Shown here: positions 1-8,446 of the stretch, one piece after another
Position numbering within the stretch: position 1 is the stretch's first letter
Layout: each line of letters begins with the position of its first letter
NCBI RefSeq assembly: GCF_023923225.1
Contig: NZ_CP099489.1
Span: 4,556,107-4,620,106, forward strand
DNA: 64,000 nucleotides
Direction of reading: 5' to 3'
DNA from: Ornithinimicrobium faecis
Lineage (GTDB): Bacteria; Actinomycetota; Actinomycetes; Actinomycetales; Dermatophilaceae
Program-made: the position numbers and the translations under genes
Notes under the pieces: model-generated
The model's input: the letters and a program-made list of their open reading frames with translations, nothing else
The model's database searches: none
What the model was told of the DNA's origin: nothing

Positions 1-105
1 GACGATCCGCTGGACGCGCGTGCGGCCCGCCGCGGCCAGGTTGATGCCGGCCCCGACCAGGGGCAGCACGACCGGCAGGGGCACCAGCCAGGAGAAGTCG
101 TTCAT
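1..105 (-). CDS. mnhD: Mrp/Mnh antiporter subunit D, N-terminal fragment
   Basis: Only the first 35 codons are in the window; the gene runs off the left edge. The peptide begins MNDFSWLVPLPVVLPLVGAG and reads as the first membrane helix of a proton-translocating antiporter subunit of the ND2/ND4/ND5 type. Its ATG shares one base with the TGA of the upstream subunit C gene (TGATG), the usual coupling in Mrp operons, whose order A-C-D fits. In the complex, subunit D is one of the two large ion-conducting subunits. The assignment rests mostly on operon position because so little of the protein is visible. Confidence 0.75.
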   Translation of the reverse strand, partial: MNDFSWLVPLPVVLPLVGAGINLAAAGRTRVQRIV

Positions 106-551
106 CAACGCTCCTCCTCCCCGGTGTCCTCTTCGGCAAACTCGGCCGCGATGACGTCGGCGTCGTCGGTTGACTCGCCGGACATGTCGTTCTCCTCGGC
201 CCGGCGGTGGATGCGGGCCGACTCCTCGTCGTCCTCCAGCAGGTCATCGCGACCGAGCTGCCAGGCCCGGTGCGCGAGCGAGAGCACGAAGGCGGTCATC
301 GCCAGGGTGATCACGATCGCGGTCAGCACCAGGGCCTGCGGGATCGGGTCGGCCATCTGGTCGGGATCACCCTGGTCGAGGATCGGCACGTCGCCGGCCG
401 GGCCGGAGGCGACCATGAACAGGATGTTGATGCCGTTGCCCATCAGCAGGAAGCCGACCAGGGCGCGCACGATCGAGCGCGCCAGCAGCAGATAGACACC
501 GGTGCCGAGCAGCGTGGCGGCGACCAGGATCAAGGTGATGTTGGGACTCAT
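105..551 (-). CDS. mnhC: Mrp/Mnh Na+/H+ antiporter subunit C (NuoK-like)
   Basis: A 148-residue protein with three hydrophobic helices, at about residues 3-23, 27-48 and 72-95, and the NuoK-like stretch LVGFLLMGNGINILFM in the second helix. MrpC is a small membrane subunit of the multi-subunit cation/proton antiporter that exports Na+ in exchange for H+ and supports pH and salt homeostasis. The C-terminal 50 residues are strongly acidic and lie beyond the family core; they look like a lineage-specific cytoplasmic tail. The start overlaps the stop of the subunit A gene by ATGA, and the stop overlaps the start of subunit D, so the three are translationally coupled. Confidence 0.93.
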   Translation of the reverse strand: MSPNITLILVAATLLGTGVYLLLARSIVRALVGFLLMGNGINILFMVASGPAGDVPILDQGDPDQMADPIPQALVLTAIVITLAMTAFVLSLAHRAWQLGRDDLLEDDEESARIHRRAEENDMSGESTDDADVIAAEFAEEDTGEEER

Positions 552-3421
552 CCGGCCTCCTCCTCGGCGATCTGGTCATCCAGTGCGGAGCCCAGGCTGC
601 GCAGGATGTCGAGCATCAGCCCGATGACCACGAGATAGACCCCGAGGTCAAAGAGCAGGGAGGTCACGATGTGCACGTCCCCGATCAGGGGCAGCGGCAC
701 GTCGATGATCCAGGTGCGCAGCGGCGGCTCACCGAAGAACATCGGCAGGATCGCTGAGGCGGCAGCGATGAACAGCCCGCCACCGAGCAGCAGACCGGGC
801 ATGACCGGCAGCGCCACGCGCAACTCATAGCCGCGGCCGGCCAGATAGCGCAGCGCCAGCGCGAGCCCGGCGACCAGGCCGGCAGCGAAGCCACCACCAG
901 GGGCGTTGTGCCCGGCGAACAGCAGATAGACCGACCACAACACGATGGTGTGGAAGACGATCCGGGTGACCACCTCAAAGATCGTGGACCGGCGGGTGGG
1001 GTCGAGATCCTGCACGGCGGCGATCCACCGCGTCGAGGCGCCGTCGTCGGGAGTTGTCACCCGGTTGCGCCAGCTGTGCCGCAGGGCCCGGCGGGCCCGG
1101 ATGACGGCGTCCTGCTTGAGGAAGATCAGGCTCGTGACGCCGGTCGCCGCGGCCAGCACCACCGACAGCTCGCCCATGGTGTCCCAGGCGCGCACGTCCA
1201 CCAGGATGACGTTGACGATGTTGTTCCCGCCGCCATACTCCTTGGCGGTGTCAACCAGCCCCTGGGCGGCCGGGTCGTGGTTGCGCGCGGCAGCGGCGGT
1301 GAGCGCGACGGCTGCGACGACCAGACCCGTCGCCAGCCCGAGCAGGGCGCGCAGGCGCCGGGTCAGCACGGTCGGGTTGTCGGGGAAGCGACCAGACAGC
1401 CGGCGCAGCACCAGCACGAAGACCACCAGGGTCACCGTCTCGACCAGCACCTGCGTCAGCGCCAGGTCCGGCGCACCGTGCAGCAGGAAGAGCAGCGCGG
1501 TGCCATAGCCGGTGACGCTGACCAGGAAGACGGCCCGCAACCGGCGGCGCGCACGGGTCGTGGCAATCGCCGCGATCACGATCACCAGCCCGACGCCGAC
1601 CTGGGCCGGGGTGTCGAACCAGCGGACGTCCTCAGGCCAGGTCACGCCGCGCACCAGCACGATCGTGGGCAGCACGACGAGCACGAGCAGGATGATCGCC
1701 AACAGCGTCGGGAGCGAGCCGCGCTGGAAGCCACCGGTGACCTCGAGCGCCAGGCGGTCGACGCCGCGCACGATGTGCTGATAGGTGCGTCCGGCGTCCA
1801 GCGGGACCTGCGCCTTGCGCTGCAGCGCGGCGACCGGTGCGCTCCCGAGGAACAGCGCCGTGCCCAGCACCCAGATCACGATCGACAGCAGCAGGGCGGG
1901 CGTGACCGCGCCACTCCACAGGACCAGGTGGGCGGGGTCCTCGCCGGCCGGATAGAGGCCGGTATGCCGTGAGATCAGGTCCTCGAGCCACGGTGCGGCG
2001 GGGCCGAGGGCCAGGCCGGCGAGTGCGAGCAGACCGGGGACGGCGACGAGGAGCCACTCCGGGTGGTGGGTCACCGTGGTGACCTGACCGGCGTCGCCGG
2101 CCAGCATCGGGTCCTTGCGCGCGAAGGCACCCCACATGAAGCGTGCGGTGTAGCCGAAGGTCAGCACCGAGCCCACCGCGACCATCAGCAGCACGAGACC
2201 GTCATAGGACCACCACCCGCCACTCGGGTGCATCAGCGAGTGCAGGGCCGCTTCCTTGCCGGCGAAGCCCAGCACTGGTGGCAGGCCAGCCATCGACAGG
2301 CTGGCCAGGCCCGCTGCTCCGGCGAGCCACGGCATACGTCTGCCGACGCCGGAGAGCCGCCGGATGTCTCGGGTGCCCGTCGCGTGCTCGACCGTGCCGG
2401 TGGTCAGGAACAGACAGGACTTGAACAGCGAGTGGGCCACCAGCATGCCGAGGCCGGCCACGGTCGTGCCGTGGTTGCCGTAGCCCACCAGCAGGGTGAT
2501 GAACCCGAGCTGGCTGATCGTGCCGTAGGCCAGCAACAGTTTCAGGTCGTGCTGTCTCAGGGAGCGATAGCCACCGAGCAGCAGGGTGGCCGCGCCCAGG
2601 GTGACGATGGTGTAGCGCCAAGCCGGCAGATCGGCATACGCCGGGGCGAACCGGGCCACCAGGTAGATGCCGGCCTTGACCATGGCGGCGGCGTGCAGAT
2701 AGGCGCTGACCGGCGTGGGGGCGGCCATCGCGCCCGGCAGCCAGAAGTGGAACGGGATCAGCGCCGACTTGGTGATCGCGCCGACCAGCAGCAGCACGAC
2801 ACCCCAGCTGATGAAGGTGCCCGAGCCCGGGTCGGCCAGGATCTCGCTGATCAGGTAGGTGTCCTGGCTCTCGCCGATCATGATCATGCCGACCAACATC
2901 GCCAGCCCACCGAAAGTGGTGACCAGCAGCGCCTGCTTGGCCGCCGCGATGCTCGCCTTGCTCGTCGACACATAGCCGATGAGCAGGTAGGACAGGATCG
3001 TGGTGAGCTCCCAGAAGACGTAGAGCAGGAGCATGTCGTCGGTGGTGACGAGGCCGAGCATCGCGCCGGCGAAGGCCGTCAACGAGCCGGCGAACAGGCC
3101 CAGCCCCTTGGTGCGCTCCTTGTCGTCGAAGTAGTGCGCGCAGTAGAGCAGCACCAGGGCACCGACGCCGGCGACGATCAGCGTCATCAACCAGGCGAGG
3201 GTGTCCATCCGGAAGGTCAGCGTCAGGTCGAGGCTGTCGACCCAGAGGAACTCCTCCAGCGGCGGCGCACTGGAGTCGACCCGGGCAAACTGCCACGCGG
3301 CATAGCCAGCAGTGATCGCTGGCACCGCCGCGAGCGGCACGAAGGCGCGGGGCCCGAGGAACCGGACGAGGGTCGGCGCGAGGAGGGCAGCAACAGCATG
3401 CGCAACGACCAGTGCGAGCAT
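548..3421 (-). CDS. mnhA: Mrp/Mnh antiporter subunit A (with fused MrpB-like C-terminus)
   Basis: A 957-residue polytopic membrane protein. The N-terminal half is an ND5-like antiporter core, with YVFWELTTILSYLLIGY and the proton-channel stretch KSALIPFHFWLPGAM. A DUF4040/MbhE-like segment follows at about residues 630-690 (SVTGYGTALLFLLHGAPDLALTQ). The last 130 residues carry the MrpB signature (AGHNAPGGGFAAGLVAGLALALRYLAG). Such A-B fusions are common, which explains why no separate subunit B gene lies between A and C. It is the first gene of the operon seen here, with AGGAGG just ahead of the ATG. It forms part of the ion pathway of the membrane complex. Confidence 0.95.
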   Translation of the reverse strand: MLALVVAHAVAALLAPTLVRFLGPRAFVPLAAVPAITAGYAAWQFARVDSSAPPLEEFLWVDSLDLTLTFRMDTLAWLMTLIVAGVGALVLLYCAHYFDDKERTKGLGLFAGSLTAFAGAMLGLVTTDDMLLLYVFWELTTILSYLLIGYVSTSKASIAAAKQALLVTTFGGLAMLVGMIMIGESQDTYLISEILADPGSGTFISWGVVLLLVGAITKSALIPFHFWLPGAMAAPTPVSAYLHAAAMVKAGIYLVARFAPAYADLPAWRYTIVTLGAATLLLGGYRSLRQHDLKLLLAYGTISQLGFITLLVGYGNHGTTVAGLGMLVAHSLFKSCLFLTTGTVEHATGTRDIRRLSGVGRRMPWLAGAAGLASLSMAGLPPVLGFAGKEAALHSLMHPSGGWWSYDGLVLLMVAVGSVLTFGYTARFMWGAFARKDPMLAGDAGQVTTVTHHPEWLLVAVPGLLALAGLALGPAAPWLEDLISRHTGLYPAGEDPAHLVLWSGAVTPALLLSIVIWVLGTALFLGSAPVAALQRKAQVPLDAGRTYQHIVRGVDRLALEVTGGFQRGSLPTLLAIILLVLVVLPTIVLVRGVTWPEDVRWFDTPAQVGVGLVIVIAAIATTRARRRLRAVFLVSVTGYGTALLFLLHGAPDLALTQVLVETVTLVVFVLVLRRLSGRFPDNPTVLTRRLRALLGLATGLVVAAVALTAAAARNHDPAAQGLVDTAKEYGGGNNIVNVILVDVRAWDTMGELSVVLAAATGVTSLIFLKQDAVIRARRALRHSWRNRVTTPDDGASTRWIAAVQDLDPTRRSTIFEVVTRIVFHTIVLWSVYLLFAGHNAPGGGFAAGLVAGLALALRYLAGRGYELRVALPVMPGLLLGGGLFIAAASAILPMFFGEPPLRTWIIDVPLPLIGDVHIVTSLLFDLGVYLVVIGLMLDILRSLGSALDDQIAEEEAG

Positions 3422-3517
3422 GGGCCTCCTCGAAGTCAGGCGGTGCAGCCGAGGCCCTGGTCAGTGGGAGCCCTCGACCCACGATCCGCTGGGCGGAAGG
3501 GGGTTGGAGTCGGGGCT

Positions 3518-3545
3518 ACTTTACCGGGTGAAGGCTCAACCAAGT
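3518..3545 (-). promoter_or_regulatory. Candidate promoter of the mnhA operon
   Basis: On the minus strand there is a TAAAGT hexamer (3518-3523), a reasonable actinobacterial -10 box, with ACTTGG 16 bases upstream as a weak -35. It lies about 100 bases ahead of mnhA in the gap before the rplI terminator. Sequence match only. Confidence 0.3.
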
Positions 3546-3637
3546 GCCCTGGTCACCCGGCACGTGGTTCTTGTCACGTGTGAGGTGGCCGGATCCGCTG
3601 TTCTCGGCCCCGGGAGCCCCGGGCGGGAGACGACAAA

Positions 3638-3667
3638 GGGCCGGTCGGGATCTCTCCCGACCGGCCC
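3638..3667 (-). terminator. Intrinsic terminator after rplI
   Basis: A perfect 13-bp inverted repeat (GGGCCGGTCGGGA) with a TCTC loop lies 31 bases beyond the rplI stop. On the minus strand it is followed by TTTGTC, a short T-rich tail. It closes the rpsF-ssb-rpsR-rplI unit and separates it from the mnh operon. Confidence 0.85.
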
Positions 3668-3697
3668 CTCGTGGGTGGTGCTGGTGGTGCTGGTGGC

Positions 3698-4144
3698 TCA
3701 GGCCTGCTCGACCAGCACGGTGATGTCGGCAGCGACATCGTCGTGCAGGCGGACGTGGGCCGTGTGCTCGCCGACGTTGCGGATTGGGCGCGGCACCTCG
3801 ATGCGGCGCTTGTCGACCTTGGGGCCACCGGCGGTGGCGATCGCGTCAGCGATGTCACCGGCGGTGACGGCGCCGAACAGGCGACCACCGGAGCCCGCGT
3901 TGGCGGACACGGTCACCGAGGAGCCCTCCAGGGACGCCTTGGCGGCCTTGGCCTCCTCCTCGGTCTTGTGGGAACGGGCCTCGCGACCGGCCAGGATCGC
4001 GTCGACCTGCTTCTGGCCGCCCTTGGTCCAGGCGGTGCCCAGCTTGCGGGGCAGCAGGTAGTTGCGGGCGTAACCGTCCTTGACGTCGACGACGTCACCG
4101 GCCACACCGAGGCCGGACACCGGCTGGGTGAGAATGAGCTTCAT
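3698..4144 (-). CDS. rplI: 50S ribosomal protein L9
   Basis: A 148-residue protein of normal L9 length. The N-terminal RNA-binding domain is clear (MKLILTQPVSGLGVAGDVVDVKDGYARNYL cut here by its key pattern: VSGLG, V-V-D-V-K-DGYARNYLLP), followed by the long connecting helix (about residues 45-75) and the C-terminal domain with the GRLFGAVT motif. L9 binds 23S rRNA near the L1 stalk. It is the last gene of the conserved rpsF-ssb-rpsR-rplI cluster and is followed by a strong terminator. Confidence 0.98.
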   Translation of the reverse strand: MKLILTQPVSGLGVAGDVVDVKDGYARNYLLPRKLGTAWTKGGQKQVDAILAGREARSHKTEEEAKAAKASLEGSSVTVSANAGSGGRLFGAVTAGDIADAIATAGGPKVDKRRIEVPRPIRNVGEHTAHVRLHDDVAADITVLVEQA

Positions 4145-4167
4145 CAGATCTCTCCTTGTCCTGGTGC

Positions 4168-4404
4168 TCAGCGCGCCGAGCTGGAGTAGGGCAGCAGTGC
4201 CATCTCGCGGGCGTTCTTGACCGCGTTGGCGATGCGACGCTGCTCCTGCACGGTGACACCGGTCACCCGACGAGCGCGGATCTTGCCGCGGTCGGAGATG
4301 AACTTGCGCAGCAGCGCGGTGTCCTTGTAGTCAATCGACTCGATCTTGGCGGCCTTGAGAGGGTTCGCCTTCTTCTTGGGCTTGCGCACAACGGGCTTGG
4401 CCAT
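4168..4404 (-). CDS. rpsR: 30S ribosomal protein S18
   Basis: A 78-residue S18 with the typical core ([19 protein letters not shown], then [22 protein letters not shown]). The ATG at 4404 (MAKPVVRK) is preferred over an in-frame ATG five codons upstream because GGAG sits nine bases ahead of it and because it gives the usual S18 length and N-terminus. S18 pairs with S6 on the 30S platform. There is no zinc-type CXXC pattern in this copy. It lies 23 bases upstream of rplI. Confidence 0.97.
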   Translation of the reverse strand: MAKPVVRKPKKKANPLKAAKIESIDYKDTALLRKFISDRGKIRARRVTGVTVQEQRRIANAVKNAREMALLPYSSSAR

Positions 4405-4429
4405 CGTGGTGCTCTCCATTCTGTGAGAG

Positions 4430-4485
4430 CCCGAGGGGTCACCTCGGGATGGGGTGTTTCAGGGCACCCGGGGAAACCCGGGTGC
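4430..4485 (-). other. Two hairpins in the ssb-rpsR spacer
   Basis: The gap between ssb and rpsR carries two perfect inverted repeats: 7 bp at 4430-4448 (CCCGAGG, 5-base loop) and 9 bp at 4464-4485 (GCACCCGGG, 4-base loop). Neither has a T-run after it in the direction of transcription, so mRNA processing, attenuation or ribosomal-protein feedback is more likely than termination. Function not shown by sequence. Confidence 0.55.
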
Positions 4486-4505
4486 TGGTTGCGATCAGGG
4501 TGTGA

Positions 4506-5111
4506 TCAGAACGGGGGCTCGTCGTAGGACGGGCTGTTCCAACCGCCACCCTGCTGGCCGCCGGCGTTGCCACCGGTGGCCCACGGGTCGGTCTCGGACT
4601 TGCTGGCCTGGCCGCCACCCTGCTGGGGAGCGGGCTGCTGGCCAGCTGCTGGCTGGCCACCGAACTGCTGGCCGCCCTGGGCACCGCCCTGCTGGGCACC
4701 ACCCTGGCCGCCGCTCCAGTTGCCGCTGCCTCCGCCACCGGAGCCACGCTGGGCCTTGGTGACCTTGGCCGTCGCATAACGCAGCGACGGGCCGATCTCG
4801 TCGGCCTGCATCTCCATCACGGTGCGCTTCTCGCCCTCGGGGGAGTCCCAGGAGCGGGAGACGAGCCGTCCGGTGACCACGACGCGGGCGCCGCGGGTCA
4901 GGCTCTCGGCAACGTTCTCGGCCGCCTCGCGCCAGATGGAGCAGCGCATGAACAGCGTCTCGCCGTCCTTCCAGTCATTGGTCTGCCGGTCAAACTGCCG
5001 CGGCGTGGAGGCCACGGTGAAGTTCGCGACGGCAGCACCGGAAGGGGTGAAGCGCAGCTCGGGGTCGGCGGTGAGGTTGCCAACGATGGTGATCGGGGTT
5101 TCGCCAGCCAT
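4506..5111 (-). CDS. ssb: Single-stranded DNA-binding protein
   Basis: A 201-residue SSB. The OB-fold occupies about residues 5-110 ([30 protein letters not shown], shortened: [10 protein letters not shown] and AVANFTVAS; later [18 protein letters not shown] and [10 protein letters not shown]). The rest is a Gly/Gln-rich disordered tail ending in the acidic tip DEPPF, the variant of the DDIPF tip that recruits replication and repair partners. It protects ssDNA in replication, recombination and repair. Its place between rpsF and rpsR is conserved in bacteria. Confidence 0.97.
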   Translation of the reverse strand: MAGETPITIVGNLTADPELRFTPSGAAVANFTVASTPRQFDRQTNDWKDGETLFMRCSIWREAAENVAESLTRGARVVVTGRLVSRSWDSPEGEKRTVMEMQADEIGPSLRYATAKVTKAQRGSGGGGSGNWSGGQGGAQQGGAQGGQQFGGQPAAGQQPAPQQGGGQASKSETDPWATGGNAGGQQGGGWNSPSYDEPPF

Positions 5112-5139
5112 GTCTGAGTCCTTTGCTGTCGGGAGTCGG

Positions 5140-5427
5140 TCAGGCCCCGACGCGCATCAGCTTGGTGCGCAGAACGGTCTCGTTCAGGCCCAGCTGGCGG
5201 TCGAGTTCCTGTGCGGTGGCCGACGTCGCGGTCATGGTGACCACGGCGTAGATGCCCTCAGACTGCTTCTTGATCTCATAGGCCAGACGGCGACGACCCC
5301 AGATGTCTGTGGTGTCGACACTGCCACCTTCCTTGGTGACAACAGCGAGCAGCTTCTCCAGCGTGGGCTGGAGATTGCGCTCATCGGCCTCGGGATCGAG
5401 GATGATCATGAGTTCGTACTGACGCAT
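5140..5427 (-). CDS. rpsF: 30S ribosomal protein S6
   Basis: A 95-residue S6 beginning [18 protein letters not shown]. The ATG at 5427 is chosen because AAGGAGG lies 11 bases upstream; a GTG four codons earlier would fall inside that ribosome-binding site. The family core is complete ([20 protein letters not shown]). S6 forms a heterodimer with S18 on the 30S platform. It is first in its operon, and its leader holds a hairpin. Confidence 0.97.
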   Translation of the reverse strand: MRQYELMIILDPEADERNLQPTLEKLLAVVTKEGGSVDTTDIWGRRRLAYEIKKQSEGIYAVVTMTATSATAQELDRQLGLNETVLRTKLMRVGA

Positions 5428-5813
5428 GCGTGAACCCACCTCCTTCGGTCTTAACGGTCACGGTCTCTCCGTGACAGGAGGGTTGCATTCGTCCCACCGC
5501 TTCGTGCTGACCTCAACCCTGCCAGAGGAGACCGACACGTGCACGAGTCGGTCCACAGGGCAGGCCAGAGGCGGCCGTCAACGGTGAACCCGTCCACGAT
5601 ACCGAGTGGCCGACGCCGCGACCTAATTTCGGTCCGCTCCACGCGCTTCCCGGGTTACGTGCGGCTCAGGCGGCCCGCCCCGCCACCCGCTCGGCCCCAC
5701 CGGCGTGTCGCGCACTGTGCTGAGATCGTTGCGGCGTGTCGGGGGCTGGAGCACCACGACGGCAGCACCGATCCGGCACCACTGCTGGGTCTCAAGGTGC
5801 TCAAGCTGGGCTC
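5428..5813. promoter_or_regulatory. rpsF leader and gap, with a hairpin at 5457-5475
   Basis: This 386-base stretch holds no convincing gene. Close to the rpsF ribosome-binding site is a perfect 7-bp hairpin (GTCACGG, loop TCTCT). In several phyla the rpsF leader is an RNA bound by the S6:S18 complex for feedback; this hairpin is a candidate for that element, but I could not confirm the known consensus. A TTGAGG on the minus strand near 5513 may be a -35 box with only a poor -10 match. The part next to the hydrolase gene shows nothing recognisable. Confidence 0.4.
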
Positions 5814-6719
5814 TCAAGCATTCGTGCCGAAGGTGTTCTCCAGCCAGCGGGTGATCATCGGCACCACCTGCTCGGGGACCTCGATGTGGTGGAAGTGCCC
5901 CGCGCCGACGGTGCGCCCGAGCGTCAGCAGACTCCGGTCCGGCACCAGTTGCTCCAGGCCGCGCTCGGCGGTGGCCGCGTGAATGATCAGGGCCGGCAGG
6001 GCGAGCTGCTCGAGTGCCTGGGCACCGTCGAAGGTCGCCATGGCGTTGGCACCCCCGGCGGCGACCTGCGGATGCGTGGCCGCCATCACCTCCACGATCT
6101 GGTCATAGTTGACGCGGTCGGTGGGCAGCACCAGGGAGCGGGCAAAGTCACGGCGCAGGTCACCGGTGTGGTCTCGCGACACTGGGTCGACCTGGCCGGC
6201 CCAGAACTCCTTGCCCTTCTCGCGCGCAATCGGCGCGGGGTCCAGCAGGACGGCACCGGCCGGCTGCCACGGGCGCCCGGGCGCCTCCCGCAACCGACTG
6301 TCTGCGCGGGCCAGTGCGTCGAGGGCGATGAGCCCGCCCAGGCTGTGCCCGATCACCACCGGGGACCGCAATCCCGCTGCCTCACAGGCCGCGACGACGT
6401 CGGAGGAGAACTGCGCGATGCTGGTCGCGACCGTGCCGGTGGGTGCGGGCTGGTCTGCGTCGACGCGGCGGGCACCAGCCCCCACGGACCCGTCCTCGTC
6501 GAACTCCTGACTCTGTCCGTGGCCGCGCAGATCCAGCGTCAGCACGCGGTGTCGCTTCTCGAGTCGCTCGCGCAACGTCGTCATGGCGGTGCGGTCACAG
6601 CACCACCCGTGCACCAGGACCAGGTCAGCGGTGCCGGGCGCGCTGGGGCCGGACACGGCATACGAGATGGGGTTGGTGCGCGCGGTCCCACCGCCGCCGG
6701 TGCGCAGGACCCGACTCAT
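5814..6719 (-). CDS. Alpha/beta-fold hydrolase
   Basis: A protein of about 301 residues from the ATG at 6719. It has the alpha/beta hydrolase pattern: LVLVHGWCCDRTAM (oxyanion-hole HG), LDLRGHGQS, the nucleophile elbow GHSLGG, and a late catalytic His in GAGHFHHIE. The substrate cannot be read from sequence. An ATG at 6764 would add MADHDCPGCSCGGPA, a cysteine-rich leader; neither start has a good ribosome-binding site, so the N-terminus is uncertain. It is transcribed away from the UDP-sugar dehydrogenase gene and shares its upstream region, and may be unrelated to the glycan locus. Confidence 0.85.
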   Translation of the reverse strand: MSRVLRTGGGGTARTNPISYAVSGPSAPGTADLVLVHGWCCDRTAMTTLRERLEKRHRVLTLDLRGHGQSQEFDEDGSVGAGARRVDADQPAPTGTVATSIAQFSSDVVAACEAAGLRSPVVIGHSLGGLIALDALARADSRLREAPGRPWQPAGAVLLDPAPIAREKGKEFWAGQVDPVSRDHTGDLRRDFARSLVLPTDRVNYDQIVEVMAATHPQVAAGGANAMATFDGAQALEQLALPALIIHAATAERGLEQLVPDRSLLTLGRTVGAGHFHHIEVPEQVVPMITRWLENTFGTNA

Positions 6720-6898
6720 GGCCGGGCCGCCGCACGAACATCCTGGACAGTCATGGTCCGCCATCCTGCCAGCGCGCCTGTCGGACGCGTCACACGCCGT
6801 GCTCAGGGGTGGCCAACGACACACGAATTCCACTGTCTCCGTGCGGGGGCGCTCGGTAGCCTCGATGAGGACTTCCGTGCGACAACCAAGGGACACAC

Positions 6899-8203
6899 AT
6901 GCGCATCTCCGTGATCGGAACGGGCTATCTCGGGGCGGTGCACGCCGCGGGGATGGCCGAACTCGGCTTCGATGTGGTCGGGGTCGACATCGACGCGGCC
7001 AAGGTCGAGTCGCTGAACCAGCGCCGGATGCCGTTCTATGAGCCCAACTCTGATCCGCTGCTGGACAAGCACGTTGGAAAGGGGCTGCGGTTCACCACCG
7101 ACATGGCCGAGATCGCCGATGCTGACGTCCATTTTGTCTGCGTTGGCACCCCGCAGCGCAAGAACAGCCTCGCCGCGGACATGGCCTTTGTGAACTCCTC
7201 GATCGACGCCATGATCCCCTTCCTCAAGGACGGCTCGCTGGTGGTGGGCAAGTCCACCGTGCCGGTTGGCACCGCCGAGAAGCTGGCCGAGCGGATCGAG
7301 GTCGCCACGCCGGAGAGCGTCTCGGTCGAGCTGGCGTGGAACCCCGAGTTCCTGCGCGAGGGCTTCGCGGTCCAGGACACGCTGCACCCGGACCGTCTGG
7401 TGTTCGGCGTCAACGGCGACAACGCCGAGGGCATCCTGCGCGAGGTCTATGCCCGCGCCATTGGTGACGACACCCCGGTCGTGGTCACCGACCTGCCGAC
7501 CGCCGAGCTGGTCAAGGTCGCTGCCAACTCGTTCCTGGCCACCAAGATCTCGTTCATCAACGCGATGGCCGAGATCTGCGACGTGACTGGCGCTGACGTC
7601 ACCGCGCTGGCTGACGCGATCGGCCACGACGAGCGGATCGGCCGCAAGTTCCTCAATGCCGGGGTCGGCTTCGGCGGCGGCTGCCTGCCCAAGGACATCC
7701 GGGCGTTCAGCGCGCGGGCGTCCGAGCTGGGCGCCGGTCAGTCACTGGCCTTCCTCAACGAGGTGGACGCCATCAACCTCAGGCGCCGCGAGCAGGTGGT
7801 CAACCTGGTGCGCGAGCACCTCGGCACGCTGCACGGACGTCGGGTTGCCGTGCTCGGCGCGGCCTTCAAGCCGGACTCCGATGACGTGCGTGACTCGCCC
7901 GCGCTGTCCATCGCCGGTCAGTTGCACCTGGCCGGCGCACAGGTCAGCGTCTATGACCCCAAGGCGATGCCCAATGCCGCCCGGATCTTCCCCACGCTCA
8001 ACTATGCCGACTCCGCGACCGAGGCCATCGCCGACGCCGAGGCCGTGCTGCACCTGACCGAGTGGCCCGAGTTCCGCGAGCTCGACCCGGCAGTGATCGG
8101 CGCCGACGTGGCCAACAAGCTGATGATCGACGGCCGCAACCTGCTCGACCGCGACGCCTACCGCCAGGCCGGGTGGACCTACGTCGGCCTCGGCCGCCCC
8201 TGA
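6899..8203 (+). CDS. UDP-glucose 6-dehydrogenase
   Basis: A 434-residue NAD-dependent nucleotide-sugar dehydrogenase. The Rossmann motif GTGYLGAVHAAGMAELG opens the protein; VGTP, GKSTVPVGT and NPEFLREGFAV follow; the catalytic cysteine is Cys262 in GFGGGCLPKD; and the C-terminal domain has VLGAAFKPDSDDVRDSPAL. The family oxidises UDP-glucose to UDP-glucuronate in two steps, supplying acidic sugar for surface polymers. AAGGGA lies before the ATG. It is the first gene of the surface-glycan locus on the plus strand, and is followed by a 98-bp inverted-repeat element. The family also covers close relatives with other UDP-sugars, but the length and motifs favour UDP-glucose. Confidence 0.93.
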   Translation: MRISVIGTGYLGAVHAAGMAELGFDVVGVDIDAAKVESLNQRRMPFYEPNSDPLLDKHVGKGLRFTTDMAEIADADVHFVCVGTPQRKNSLAADMAFVNSSIDAMIPFLKDGSLVVGKSTVPVGTAEKLAERIEVATPESVSVELAWNPEFLREGFAVQDTLHPDRLVFGVNGDNAEGILREVYARAIGDDTPVVVTDLPTAELVKVAANSFLATKISFINAMAEICDVTGADVTALADAIGHDERIGRKFLNAGVGFGGGCLPKDIRAFSARASELGAGQSLAFLNEVDAINLRRREQVVNLVREHLGTLHGRRVAVLGAAFKPDSDDVRDSPALSIAGQLHLAGAQVSVYDPKAMPNAARIFPTLNYADSATEAIADAEAVLHLTEWPEFRELDPAVIGADVANKLMIDGRNLLDRDAYRQAGWTYVGLGRP

Positions 8204-8276
8204 GCCCACGCCGCGGCGCCGGTCTCCCCCAGGTCCGCCAGGGGCAGCTCGAGCGCCTTACCCCGCGCCCAGCAGC

Positions 8277-8374
8277 GTGCAGCCAAACCGGCAACGTGGG
8301 GATGCCCGAGGAGGCGCACCGCGCTGACCTGCGCCTTGGCAAAAGAGCCTTCGACATAGCCTGTTTGAATGCAC
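8277..8374. repeat. 98-bp element with terminal inverted repeats, copy 1
   Basis: The element begins GTGCAGCCAAACCGGC and ends GCCTGTTTGAATGCAC; the two 18-base ends are inverted repeats matching at 14 positions. A second element of exactly the same length lies at 15890-15987; a gapless hand alignment gives about 68 of 98 identical bases, concentrated at the ends. It sits in the convergent gap between the UDP-glucose dehydrogenase and a minus-strand glycosyltransferase. It has no coding capacity. Confidence 0.75.
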
Positions 8375-8390
8375 GGCCGGAGCGAGTGGT

Positions 8391-8446
8391 GGAGCGGGCG
8401 ACGGCGCGCTCGGTCACCCTAGAGCGCAACACGGCGCGCTCGGTCA
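8391..8446. repeat. Tandem repeat, 30-base period, about two copies
   Basis: The 16-mer ACGGCGCGCTCGGTCA occurs at 8401-8416 and again at 8431-8446, with related GAGCG stretches (8391-8400 and 8421-8430) giving a 30-base period. The second copy contains the stop codon of the minus-strand glycosyltransferase. No function is apparent. Confidence 0.6.

Noticed and set aside
2063..3583. Open frame of 506 codons on the plus strand
   Set aside because: It is antisense to mnhA, rich in Gln/Arg/Gly/His as expected of GC-rich shadow frames, and has no motif.
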